Assembly (NCBI GenBank): GCA_028292185.1
Contig: JAQGMT010000397.1
Location: forward strand, 1 to 13,454
Source: Ramlibacter sp.
Lineage (GTDB): Bacteria > Pseudomonadota > Gammaproteobacteria > Burkholderiales > Burkholderiaceae_C
Length of the DNA stretch: 13,454 bases
Direction of reading: 5' to 3'
Shown: positions 1-7,375 of the stretch, one piece after another
How the letters are laid out: every line of letters starts with the position of its first letter
How positions within the stretch are numbered: position 1 is the first letter of the stretch
Translations under genes and position numbers: made by a program
Notes under the pieces: model-generated
The model's database searches: none
Seen by the model: only the letters and a program-made list of their open reading frames with translations
Told to the model about the DNA's origin: nothing

Positions 1-743
1 GCGCGGACCGCACTGCGGCCGATCGCAACAACGATGCGCGCCGCAAACCCGAAGCAATCCTGGCCTTCATCGGTCCGCGTCCCGGCATGACCGCGCTGGA
101 TGTGAGCGCGGGCGGCGGCTACACCACCGAATTGCTGGCCCGGGCGATCGGTCCCACCGGCGCGGTATACGGTCAGAGCCAACCGCGCGACCCGAATCGG
201 CCCGCGCCGGCGCCGGCCAATGCGGAGGGCGGGAGCGCAGCCCCGGTCGCCCCAGCGGCTGCCGCGCCTGCGGCGTCGCCTCGCACCTCCGCGACATCGT
301 TGGCGGAACGCGAGCAAAGGCTGCGCGGCGCGAACGTTGCAGCCGCGCCCATCACCGCGGTGCAGCGGCGCTTCGACGATCCGGTCCCGCCTGAACTCGC
401 TGACGGCAAGCTCGACCTCGTGACGCTGATGTTCAACTACCACGACTTCGGCTTCATGGGCGTGGACCGCGCGCGGATGAACGCCGCCGTGTTTCGCTCC
501 CTCAAGCACGGCGGCCTGTATGTGATCGCCGATCATTCGGGCCGCCCGGGCACGGGTATTTCGGAATCGGGCACGCTGCATCGGATCGAGGAGGCGTTCC
601 TGCGCCGCGAGGTGGAGGCCGCGGGATTCAAGCTGGTGGCCGAGGGAAACTTCCTGCGCAATCCGGCCGATCCGCGCGACCAGAACACACCCAACCCGCC
701 GCAGCCTAAGGACGAGTTCGTCCTGAAGTTCGTGAAGCCCTGA
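1..743 (+). CDS. SAM-dependent methyltransferase-like protein, 5' end outside window
   Basis: The reading frame is open from the left edge (first full codon at 3) to the TGA at 741-743. An internal ATG at 87 exists, but the 28 codons before it (ADRNNDARRKPEAIL and on) read as the conserved lead-in of this family, so the gene begins upstream of the window. Motif I of the class I Rossmann methyltransferase fold is visible as LDVSAGGGYTTELLAR. Further on, LDLVTLMFNYHDFGFMGVDR and GGLYVIADHS are typical of a family of putative methyltransferases whose substrate is unknown. An insertion very rich in Ala and Pro (about bases 180-300) separates the second strand from the rest of the fold. The gene converges on the globin gene, with 46 bp between the two stop codons. 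The fold assignment is firm; the reaction is not known. Confidence 0.85.
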   Translation, partial: ADRTAADRNNDARRKPEAILAFIGPRPGMTALDVSAGGGYTTELLARAIGPTGAVYGQSQPRDPNRPAPAPANAEGGSAAPVAPAAAAPAASPRTSATSLAEREQRLRGANVAAAPITAVQRRFDDPVPPELADGKLDLVTLMFNYHDFGFMGVDRARMNAAVFRSLKHGGLYVIADHSGRPGTGISESGTLHRIEEAFLRREVEAAGFKLVAEGNFLRNPADPRDQNTPNPPQPKDEFVLKFVKP

Positions 744-789
744 GCAGCCCGGACCCTGCGCGGCAGAGCAACGGGCCGGCACCACGACC

Positions 790-1194
790 CTAGCCCGGGC
801 TGTTGCGCATCCAGTCGGCGGTCTGCAAGAAGCTGGCGCTCAGCTTCGCCCGCAGGCCGTCGGGAACCGCGGTCTCCGCCATCGCCTGGTCCATGCACGC
901 GACCCACTGGTCGCGCTCCTGGTTACCGATCGAGAACGGCATGTGGCGCATGCGCAGGCGCGGGTGGCCGAAGCGCTCGGTGTAATGCTGCGGCCCGCCG
1001 AGCCAGCCGCACAGGAACCAGAACAGGTTCTGCCGCGCCCGCCCCAACTCACTGCCGTGCGCCGCGCGCAGCTGCGCGTACCGCGGCTCCAGCTCCATCA
1101 GGTCGTAGAAGCGCTCGACCAGCGCCTTGACTTTTTCCTCGCCGCCCATCCACTCGAAGGGCGTGGCGAACGGCGATTTTTCCTCAATCTGCAT
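790..1194 (-). CDS. Group II truncated hemoglobin
   Basis: This 134-aa protein has the length and motifs of the group II (TrHbO-type) 2-on-2 globins, which bind heme and O2 or NO in the cytoplasm. FY at residues 29-30 fits the B helix with TyrB10. LFWFLCGWLGGPQHY (58-71) is the E-helix region. HPRLRMRHMPF carries the likely proximal heme ligand His84, and Trp97 in RDQWVACM fits the conserved TrpG8. The ATG at 1194 has no clear Shine-Dalgarno sequence. The gene starts 48 bp after the permease stop, in the same direction, so it is probably transcribed with fdhD and the permease. The family assignment is strong. A role in NO or O2 handling is an inference from the family. Confidence 0.92.
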   Translation of the reverse strand: MQIEEKSPFATPFEWMGGEEKVKALVERFYDLMELEPRYAQLRAAHGSELGRARQNLFWFLCGWLGGPQHYTERFGHPRLRMRHMPFSIGNQERDQWVACMDQAMAETAVPDGLRAKLSASFLQTADWMRNSPG

Positions 1195-1242
1195 GGTGGG
1201 ATTGTCGCGGAACGCCCAATCCCGAGGGCGCCTGTGGATGTG

Positions 1243-3759
1243 TCACTGGGCTGCGCGGCGCAGCGTCTCGACCACCGGGCGATTGAGCACTTCGCGCAGC
1301 CCCCACCAACCCGCGGCCCACGCCAGCACCGCGCCGGCCAAAGCGCCGAGCACTGGGACCCAGGGCGATGCGGTCCACTCGAACTCGAAGGTGTAGCGCG
1401 CCATGCCCCAGCCGATCGCGCTGGCCGCGATGCTCGCCAGGAACCCGGCCAGCAAGCCGATGCCGATGAGTTCGGCGCGCTGCACCTGGCGCAGCAATGC
1501 GCCACTGGCGCCGACCGCACGCATGATCGCGAATTCGCGCGCCCGGTCCTCCCGGGTGGCAGTGACCGCGGCGAACAGCACGACGATGCCTGCCGCCAGC
1601 GTGAAACCGAACAGGAACTCCACCGCGCGGATCACCTTGTCCAGCACGCCTTGCACCTGGTTGATGGTGCTGGTCATGTCGACGTCGGTGATATTGGGAA
1701 ACGCGCGCACCAGCTGGTTGTCGAAGCCCTTGTCCTGCGGCGCGCGGAACGCACTCATGTAGGTGATCGGCACATCGGCCAGCTGGCTGACCGGGTAGAT
1801 CACGAAGAAGTTGGCGCGCATCGAGCCCCAGTCCACTTTGCGCAGCGACGTGATCCTGGCTTCGCTCTGGATGCCGCCGATGTCGAAGCGCAGGTTGTCG
1901 CCCAGCTTCAAGCCCAGCGTCTTGGCGATGCCTTCTTCGACGCTGATCGCGCCGCGCTCCTCGGCTCGCCATTGGCCGCCGACCACCTGGTTGTGCGGCG
2001 GTTGCGCCGCGCTGTGCGACAGGTTGAATTCGCGATCGACCAATCGCTTGGCGCGGTCCTCGACGTAGTCCTCGGGCGAAACGCCTTTGCCGTTCACCGC
2101 CACCAGCCGCCCGCGGAACATCGGGTACCAATCGAAGCGGCTCACACCGGCGTCGCGCAACGCCTTCTGGAACGCATCGCCCTGCTCGGGCATCACGTTG
2201 ATCACAAAGCGGTTCGGCGCATCGGGCGGCGTGGCTTTGCGCCAGCTGGCGACGAGGTCGGTGCGCAGCAAGACCAGCAGCACCAGCGCCAGCAGGCCGA
2301 CCGCCAGCGCGCTCACTTGCACCACGGCATACACCGGCCGTGCGGATATCTGCCGCGTCGCCAGCACCAGCCAACGCGGCGCCGTCGCTTCGTTGACGGA
2401 CAGGCGCAGCAACTTGACCGCGACCCAGCTCAGCCCCGCGAAGACCACCACCGCGCCGGCGAAGCCGCCCACGGCCATCGCACCCAGCAGGAGATCGCTG
2501 CTGGCCGCCAGCAACAAGGCCGCGAATCCCGCAATCCCCACCGCCAGCACCACCGCCGAGGCGGGCTTCAGGCCACCGACATCGCGCCGGATCACGCGCA
2601 GCGGCGGCACTTGCGCCAGCTGCAGCACCGGCGGCAAGCCGAAGGCGAACAGCAGGGTCAGTCCCATGCCGACGCCGAAGAATGCCGGCCATGGGCCCGC
2701 CGCCGGCAAGGACGAGCCGACCAGGCCCGACAGGAGCAGCACGAATGCAAAGTGCACCCCGAACCCGATGAGCACGCCCGCCACGCTGGCGGCCAATCCG
2801 ACCAGCGCGAACTCGACGGCGTAGCTCCAGGCGATGGTGCGCTGGCTTTGTCCCAGCACCCGCAGCATCGCGCAGTCGTCCAGGTGCGAAGCGGCGAAGC
2901 CTCGCGCCGCCAGCGACACGGCCACGGCGCTGAGCAGCGCGGACAGGAGCGCGACCAGGTTCAGGAACTTCTCCGCGCGATCGAGTGCTTGCCGCATTTC
3001 GGGACGGCCGCCTTCCAGCGATTCCACCCGCACGCCACGAACCGCGGGTTGCTTGACTTCCTGCTGCGCCCACTCGACGAAGGCGGCCACCTGCGGATCG
3101 GCCCCGGCAACGGCGAAGCGATAGTTCACGCGGCTGGCGGGCTGCACCAGGTGCGTGGCCGGCAGGTCCGCCTCGTTGATCATCACGCGCGGCGCGAAGT
3201 TGACGAAACCGGTGCCGCGGTCGGGCTCGGTCACGATGATTCGCGTCACTTTCATCTGCGTGTCGCCCAGCAGCAAGCCATCGCCGACCGCCAGACCCAG
3301 CGCATCCAGCAGCGGAGCGTCGACCCAGGCCTGCCCGCGCGCGGGGATCTCGCGCGTCTGGGCGCCCGCGGCCTGCGCATCCGGCGCCACCGTGAGGCTG
3401 CCGCGCAGCGGATAACCGGACGGGACCGCTTTGAAGGCCACCAACTTGCTTGCGCCGCCTTGCGCATCGCTGGCGCGCGCCATGGTGGGAAAGCTCGAGG
3501 TGGTCAGCGCCTGCAGGCCCAGCGTGCGCGCCTTGTCGATGAACGCGGGCGGCGTCGGGTTGTCGCTGGAAATCACGGCATCACCGCCGAGCAGCTGCCG
3601 CGCGTCGCGAGCCAGGCCGCCCTGCAGCCGGTCGGCGAAGAAGCCCACGGCCGTCAGCGCCGCCACCGCCAGCGCGACGGCCACCATCAGCAGCCTCAGT
3701 TCGCCGGCGCGCAGGTCGCGCCAGAGCGTGCGCCATCCGAGTTGCCAGGGCGAGCTCAT
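1243..3759 (-). CDS. Large FtsX-family ABC transporter permease (YbbP-like)
   Basis: The protein is 838 aa, close to the length of E. coli YbbP (about 800 aa). It has an N-terminal membrane helix (about 22-42), then a large soluble, presumably periplasmic domain (about 45-260). A first FtsX module follows (about 265-390, with AMLRVLGQSQR after its first helix), then further helices at about 400-450 and 475-500. After a second soluble domain comes a C-terminal FtsX module (about 709-830, with REFAIMRAVGASGALL). Such permeases work with a LolD/YbbA-type ATPase; none is encoded in this window. The ATG at 3759 lies 5 bp past the fdhD stop. An alternative GTG at 3768 would overlap the fdhD stop as GTGA. 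The substrate is unknown; the family is linked to envelope lipid or lipoprotein handling. Confidence 0.9.
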   Translation of the reverse strand: MSSPWQLGWRTLWRDLRAGELRLLMVAVALAVAALTAVGFFADRLQGGLARDARQLLGGDAVISSDNPTPPAFIDKARTLGLQALTTSSFPTMARASDAQGGASKLVAFKAVPSGYPLRGSLTVAPDAQAAGAQTREIPARGQAWVDAPLLDALGLAVGDGLLLGDTQMKVTRIIVTEPDRGTGFVNFAPRVMINEADLPATHLVQPASRVNYRFAVAGADPQVAAFVEWAQQEVKQPAVRGVRVESLEGGRPEMRQALDRAEKFLNLVALLSALLSAVAVSLAARGFAASHLDDCAMLRVLGQSQRTIAWSYAVEFALVGLAASVAGVLIGFGVHFAFVLLLSGLVGSSLPAAGPWPAFFGVGMGLTLLFAFGLPPVLQLAQVPPLRVIRRDVGGLKPASAVVLAVGIAGFAALLLAASSDLLLGAMAVGGFAGAVVVFAGLSWVAVKLLRLSVNEATAPRWLVLATRQISARPVYAVVQVSALAVGLLALVLLVLLRTDLVASWRKATPPDAPNRFVINVMPEQGDAFQKALRDAGVSRFDWYPMFRGRLVAVNGKGVSPEDYVEDRAKRLVDREFNLSHSAAQPPHNQVVGGQWRAEERGAISVEEGIAKTLGLKLGDNLRFDIGGIQSEARITSLRKVDWGSMRANFFVIYPVSQLADVPITYMSAFRAPQDKGFDNQLVRAFPNITDVDMTSTINQVQGVLDKVIRAVEFLFGFTLAAGIVVLFAAVTATREDRAREFAIMRAVGASGALLRQVQRAELIGIGLLAGFLASIAASAIGWGMARYTFEFEWTASPWVPVLGALAGAVLAWAAGWWGLREVLNRPVVETLRRAAQ

Positions 3760-3764
3760 GGACT

Positions 3765-4661
3765 TCACGCCACCGCGCGCAGCTTCGGCCCGGCCAGCTC
3801 CGGTTGCAGGTGCAGCCGGTGCGGCGCGCAGTAGCAGAGAAAGTGCCTGTTGGTCGCGCGTCCGATCGCGCACAGGTCAAGCCGCTGCGCAATCTCGTGG
3901 CCCATCTGCGTGATGCCGCTGCGCGAAACCACGATCGGCACGCCCATCTGCGCCGACTTGATGATCATTTCGCTGGTGAGACGGCCGGTCGTGTAGAAAA
4001 TGGGAGCCCCCACGCTTGCGGCGCCTAAGGGCGGCCTGCCGGCGCTCGAGATCTCGCCCGGCGCCACATCCTCGGATTGCATCCACATCCACCCGGCGAT
4101 CGTGTCGATGGCGTTGTGGCGGCCGACGTCTTCGACGAACAGCTGCATCTCGTCGCCCCGGAACAAGGCGCAGCCGTGCACCGAGCCCGCCGATTTATAC
4201 GTGCTCTCCTGCAGGCGGATGGCGTTCAGGATGCCGTAGAGCTGCGCTTGCGTGATGGACGCCGCAGGCGGCAGGTGGATGGATTCGATCTCGTCCATGA
4301 GTCCGCCAAAGACGCTGCCCTGGCCGCACCCCGTGGTGACGACGCGGCGCGCGGTGCGCTCCTTGAGGCGCTTGATGCCCGAGCGGGTTTTCACCGCGGC
4401 GGCGCCGACTTCCCAGTCCACTGTGATGGATTCGACCTCTTCCACCGAGCGCACCAGCCGCTGGTTGCGCAGGTAGCCAAGGACCAGCCATTCAGGGCGC
4501 GCGCCCAGAGTCATCAGCGTGACGAGTTCCTTGCGATCGACATAAACAGTGAGCGGTCGCTCGGCCGGAATGGAGATGATGCCCGCATCGCCGTGCTCGT
4601 TCACGGTCCCGATCTCGCGGGTCAGCGGCGCGCGCGCTTGGGTGAGGAACGGCAAGGCCAT
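3765..4661 (-). CDS. fdhD: FdhD, sulfurtransferase required for formate dehydrogenase activity
   Basis: FdhD takes sulfur from the IscS cysteine desulfurase and transfers it to the bis-MGD cofactor of formate dehydrogenase, which makes the enzyme active. It acts in the cytoplasm before Tat export of the alpha subunit. The 298-aa sequence carries the family blocks RPLTVYVDRKELVTLMTLG, LGYLRNQRLV, VEDVGRHNAIDTIAG and TTGRLTSEMIIKSAQMGVP. The sulfur-carrying loop reads TTGCGQGSVFG with Cys112 as its only cysteine, whereas the E. coli protein has CxxC there. The gene lies 109 bp after the last gene of the fdh structural cluster, in the same direction. No good ribosome-binding site precedes the ATG at 4661. 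The identification is very secure. Confidence 0.96.
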   Translation of the reverse strand: MALPFLTQARAPLTREIGTVNEHGDAGIISIPAERPLTVYVDRKELVTLMTLGARPEWLVLGYLRNQRLVRSVEEVESITVDWEVGAAAVKTRSGIKRLKERTARRVVTTGCGQGSVFGGLMDEIESIHLPPAASITQAQLYGILNAIRLQESTYKSAGSVHGCALFRGDEMQLFVEDVGRHNAIDTIAGWMWMQSEDVAPGEISSAGRPPLGAASVGAPIFYTTGRLTSEMIIKSAQMGVPIVVSRSGITQMGHEIAQRLDLCAIGRATNRHFLCYCAPHRLHLQPELAGPKLRAVA

Positions 4662-4680
4662 GCGGTAAGGCTACAGGAAA

Positions 4681-4709
4681 ACGCGCGCGCGTATCACGGC
4701 TGACGTGAT
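4681..4709 (-). terminator. Hairpin and GC palindrome between the 147-aa gene and fdhD
   Basis: The 109-bp gap upstream of fdhD contains a perfect 6-bp stem with a 5-nt loop (ATCACG-GCTGA-CGTGAT, 4693-4709). Next to it is a 12-bp palindrome, ACGCGCGCGCGT (4681-4692), which on the minus strand runs into TTTTCC. Reading leftward, this is a weak terminator-like arrangement with only a short T run. It may reduce read-through from the fdh genes into fdhD rather than stop it. The structure is seen in the sequence; the function is a guess. Confidence 0.3.
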
Positions 4710-4770
4710 TCCCCTCGCAAGCGCGGTGCGCACCTCTCGGGACCGGGAGGCAGCGCGACAGGAATGCGTG

Positions 4771-5214
4771 CTACTTGGACGGCGCCATCGTCGCCGACTC
4801 CTGCCGCACGCTCGGCGGGCTGGTGGCGTTGCCGGCAGGCGAGTGCGCGCCCGAGGTCTCGAGCGGCTTCTGCTCCGGCGCGTTGTAGGCGAAGGCACCG
4901 GGGTCGGCGCACGGAGTCGCGGGCGCGGCGACCGCCGGCGTGCCGCCGCTGGCCGCACCGGCTGGGGGCTGTGCGACGGGCACGGCCGTGGGCTTGGCGT
5001 CGGCTGCCGGCTTGCTGGCCGAGGTGGACTTATAGCGTGCGGCGAGCTTGTCTTGCACCTTGCACGTCTGATAGGCGTCAACCTTGCCTTGCCAGGCGGC
5101 CTTGGCAGCGGCTTCGGCGGCCTTGGCCTTGGCGGCATCGTCCAGGGGCGGGAGCTTGGCCAGCGCCAGGCCGGACGCCGCAAGGATCACGGCGGAAATC
5201 ACCATCTTCGTCAT
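4771..5214 (-). CDS. Small secreted Ala/Pro-rich protein in the fdh operon, function unknown
   Basis: The predicted protein has 147 aa. It begins with a Sec-type signal peptide (residues 1-19, likely cut after GLALA), followed by LPPLDDAAKAKAAEAAAKAAW, an Ala/Lys-rich stretch that should form a helix. Cys51 (QTCKVQD) and Cys102 (TPCADPG) are the only cysteines and could form a disulfide in the periplasm. The second half is a low-complexity Ala/Pro/Thr stretch. The ATG at 5214 is well supported by AGGAGA (5221-5226, 6-nt spacing), although the frame stays open much further upstream. It starts 17 bp after the gamma subunit stop, so it is almost certainly co-translated with it. I do not recognise a named family. 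The position suggests a periplasmic accessory of the formate dehydrogenase. Confidence 0.8.
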   Translation of the reverse strand: MTKMVISAVILAASGLALAKLPPLDDAAKAKAAEAAAKAAWQGKVDAYQTCKVQDKLAARYKSTSASKPAADAKPTAVPVAQPPAGAASGGTPAVAAPATPCADPGAFAYNAPEQKPLETSGAHSPAGNATSPPSVRQESATMAPSK

Positions 5215-5231
5215 GTTTGTTCTCCTGTCTG

Positions 5232-6470
5232 TCAGGCGGCGCGCGCGCGCGCCTCGTCGGCAGCCGGTGTCTGGCTGCGCTGGGCTGGAATCTTGCCGGC
5301 AGCGATGTCGTCGTACCAATAGGGGTGATGCTCTTTCGCCCACTCCTCGTCCACCCAGCCGGTGCGCATCGCCTTGTATGCGCCGCGCATGCCGATGGTG
5401 CCGAGGTAGATGTGCAGGGTGAACATGCTCATCATCAACACCGTGCTGACGGCGTGAACCATGTGGGCCACTTGCATGGTGCTGCGCTCGTAAACGATGT
5501 TGGGGATCAGCTTGTCCATGACCAGCCCCGACCCGACGACGATGAGGCCCAGGAAGAATACGCCGGCCCAGAAGATGATCTTCTCGCCCGCGTTGAAGCG
5601 ATAGGACGGCGGCTCGACGCGGGTCTTGCTGAACGCGCCACCTGCACGGGCCAGCCATTTGAGGTCGCCGCGTTGCGGCCATTCGTCGCGGATGAAGGTG
5701 ACGATCACGACCAGCAGGGACACGGCGAACACCGGCCCGGCGAAGTTGTGCAGTGTCTTGAGCAGGTAGGTCAGTCCGCCAAAAAGCGTCAAGCCGATCA
5801 CCGGCAGCAGCAGGAACTTGCCAAAGGCCATGACCAGCCCGGAAATCGCCAGGATGGAGAAGGCGATGGCATTGGCCCAGTGCGCGGAGCGTTCGAAGGG
5901 CGTGAAGCGCTCGATGACCGCAGGACCGTCACCCTCGGTGTGCCCCAGCGGGCCGCGCGTGAAAAAGTAGATGGCCACAGCGCCGAGAGCGATCAGGAAC
6001 AGCGCGCCGCCGTAAGGAATGATCCAGTTGTTGCGCACTTGGCGCCAGGCCTCGCCCGCGGTAGTGAAGCGCGAGCCCGGGTATTTCACCGGCGCCTGGA
6101 TCAGGTTGCCTGCTTCGGGCGCCTGGCTCTTGGGCAAGCTGGTGAAACCGTCCGCGCCGGCGGCCACACCGCGCCACATCGGCGCGTTGTTGCCGGGCTG
6201 GACCGCATTGCGCTGCCCGTTGCTCTGCTTCATGTAGTCGGCCGACGAACTGGCGTCCGGCTTGACCTCGGGCTTGACGTCGAAAATGTTCTGGCCCTGG
6301 ATGCCGCCAGGCGCGGCTTGCCCGGGCACGGCGTCATCGGGCAGGACTTTGCTTGCCGCCGGTGCAGCCTGGACCGCCGCTGCCTGGCCCTGTTGGGCCG
6401 TCTGCGCGAAGACACTGCCGGACAGGCCGAGCAGCAAGGAAGAAACCAGCAGCGCGGAACGCAAGAACAT
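5232..6470 (-). CDS. fdhC: Formate dehydrogenase gamma subunit, cytochrome b, with N-terminal periplasmic extension
   Basis: This membrane subunit takes electrons from the beta subunit through two b hemes and reduces quinone. Residues 185-395 match E. coli FdnI: ERFTPFERSAHWAN, the TLHNFAG block and WAKEHHPYWYDDI all have direct counterparts. All four FdnI heme ligands align, with His197, His241, His339 and His353. At 412 aa it is nearly twice the length of FdnI (217 aa). The extra N-terminus has a signal peptide (cut near FAQ, residue 22), a Pro/Ala/Gln-rich stretch, a soluble segment with NNAPMWRGVAAG and EAWRQVRNNW, and an added helix at 152-171. The ATG at 6470 follows AGGAAGG (6482-6488), 16 bp after the lipoprotein gene. 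The C-terminus is written in a GC dinucleotide run (about 5237-5250). 'fdhC' here means the cytochrome subunit, not the formate transporter. Confidence 0.93.
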   Translation of the reverse strand: MFLRSALLVSSLLLGLSGSVFAQTAQQGQAAAVQAAPAASKVLPDDAVPGQAAPGGIQGQNIFDVKPEVKPDASSSADYMKQSNGQRNAVQPGNNAPMWRGVAAGADGFTSLPKSQAPEAGNLIQAPVKYPGSRFTTAGEAWRQVRNNWIIPYGGALFLIALGAVAIYFFTRGPLGHTEGDGPAVIERFTPFERSAHWANAIAFSILAISGLVMAFGKFLLLPVIGLTLFGGLTYLLKTLHNFAGPVFAVSLLVVIVTFIRDEWPQRGDLKWLARAGGAFSKTRVEPPSYRFNAGEKIIFWAGVFFLGLIVVGSGLVMDKLIPNIVYERSTMQVAHMVHAVSTVLMMSMFTLHIYLGTIGMRGAYKAMRTGWVDEEWAKEHHPYWYDDIAAGKIPAQRSQTPAADEARARAA

Positions 6471-6486
6471 GATGGCGGCTGCCTTC

Positions 6487-6720
6487 CTAGTTGACTCGGG
6501 TGTATTCGTTCTGGCCGTTCTGGGTGCGCACCTTCATCTGCTGCTCCCAGCTGGCCTTGTCGCCCTGCTTCCAGCCCGGCACCGCGTAAGCGAGGCCGGT
6601 GCCCTGGAATGCCTGGGCGTCCACCTTCACGCCGCTGTCCAGCGTCTGCGGCCGCTCGGTGCAGGCAGCCAGCGCCACCAAGGCGGCGAAAGAAGCGCCG
6701 ATGATCAAGACGCGCTTCAT
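6487..6720 (-). CDS. Small lipoprotein in the fdh operon, function unknown
   Basis: The 77-aa product has a lipoprotein signal (MKRVLIIGASFAALVALAAC) with lipobox LAAC and Cys20 as the lipidated residue. Thr follows at +2, so by the usual rule it would go to the outer membrane. The mature part, only 58 aa, includes GTGLAYAVPGWKQGDKASWEQQ and NEYTRVN. Its ATG overlaps the beta subunit stop as ATGA (6717-6720), which implies translational coupling, and the gamma gene begins 16 bp after its stop. It therefore sits exactly between the two subunits that must meet at the membrane. I know of no assigned function. A role in assembly or anchoring of the complex is an inference from position. Confidence 0.85.
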   Translation of the reverse strand: MKRVLIIGASFAALVALAACTERPQTLDSGVKVDAQAFQGTGLAYAVPGWKQGDKASWEQQMKVRTQNGQNEYTRVN

Positions 6721-7334
6721 GATTTCGCTCCACCGGGCTGGCCGGCTTGCTTGGAACCGTAGGCCGTGCCCCAACCCCAGGCTTCGGCGCCCTTGCCGCG
6801 CTTGACCACGCGATTGCGGAAGATGTCGGCGATGACGTCGCCGTCGCCGCCCAGCAGCGCCTTGGTCGAGCACATCTCAGCGCACGCCGGCAGCTTGCCT
6901 TCAGCCAGGCGATTGCGCCCGTACTTCTGGAATTCGGCCTCGGAACCGTTGGCCTCGGGGCCACCGGCGCAGAACGTGCACTTGTCCATCTTGCCGCGCA
7001 CCCCGAAGGCGCCCGACGACGGGAATTGCGGCGCGCCGAACGGGCAGGCATAGCTGCAGTAGCCGCAGCCGATGCAGACGTCCTTGTCGTGCAGCACCAC
7101 GCCCTCGTCGGTGCGGTAGAAGCAATTCACCGGGCACACGGCCATGCACGGCGCGTCCGAGCAGTGCATGCAGGCCACCGACACCGAGCGCTCGCCCGGC
7201 ACACCGTCGTTGAGCGTGACCACGCGGCGGCGGTTCACGCCCCACGGGACGTCGTGCTCGGCCTTGCAGGCGGTGACGCAGCTGTTGCATTCAATGCAGC
7301 GCTCCGAGTCGCAAACAAACTTCATTCTTGCCAT
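6717..7334 (-). CDS. fdh3B: Formate dehydrogenase beta subunit, four [4Fe-4S] ferredoxin type (FDH3-like)
   Basis: This 205-aa iron-sulfur subunit carries electrons from alpha to the cytochrome b subunit. Sixteen cysteines fall into four groups: C13/C16/C19/C23, C55/C58/C63/C67, C87/C90/C93/C97, and C119/C122/C151/C155. This is the FdnH/DMSO-reductase-B pattern. C8 and C71 are extra. Unlike E. coli FdnH (294 aa) it has no C-terminal membrane helix, so attachment must depend on gamma. It has no signal peptide and is presumably carried across the membrane with alpha by the Tat system. The ATG at 7334 is preceded by GGAG (7341-7344, 6-nt spacing), which favours it over the Met four codons in. 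It starts 41 bp after the alpha stop. Confidence 0.95.
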   Translation of the reverse strand: MARMKFVCDSERCIECNSCVTACKAEHDVPWGVNRRRVVTLNDGVPGERSVSVACMHCSDAPCMAVCPVNCFYRTDEGVVLHDKDVCIGCGYCSYACPFGAPQFPSSGAFGVRGKMDKCTFCAGGPEANGSEAEFQKYGRNRLAEGKLPACAEMCSTKALLGGDGDVIADIFRNRVVKRGKGAEAWGWGTAYGSKQAGQPGGAKS

Positions 7335-7375
7335 GCTGGTCTCCAGTCTCTATCAGTCTGTCCCAGAGGGATCCG

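Noticed and set aside
744..789. Possible bidirectional terminator between the methyltransferase and globin genes
   Set aside because: CTGC-GCG-GCAG (756-766) and an outer GCCCG/CGGGC pair could fold, but there is no T run on either side and the stems are short.
943..3834. 963-codon open frame on the + strand
   Set aside because: It lies antisense to the FtsX permease. Its product is an Arg/His/Gln-rich shadow typical of GC-rich third-position bias and shows no domain.
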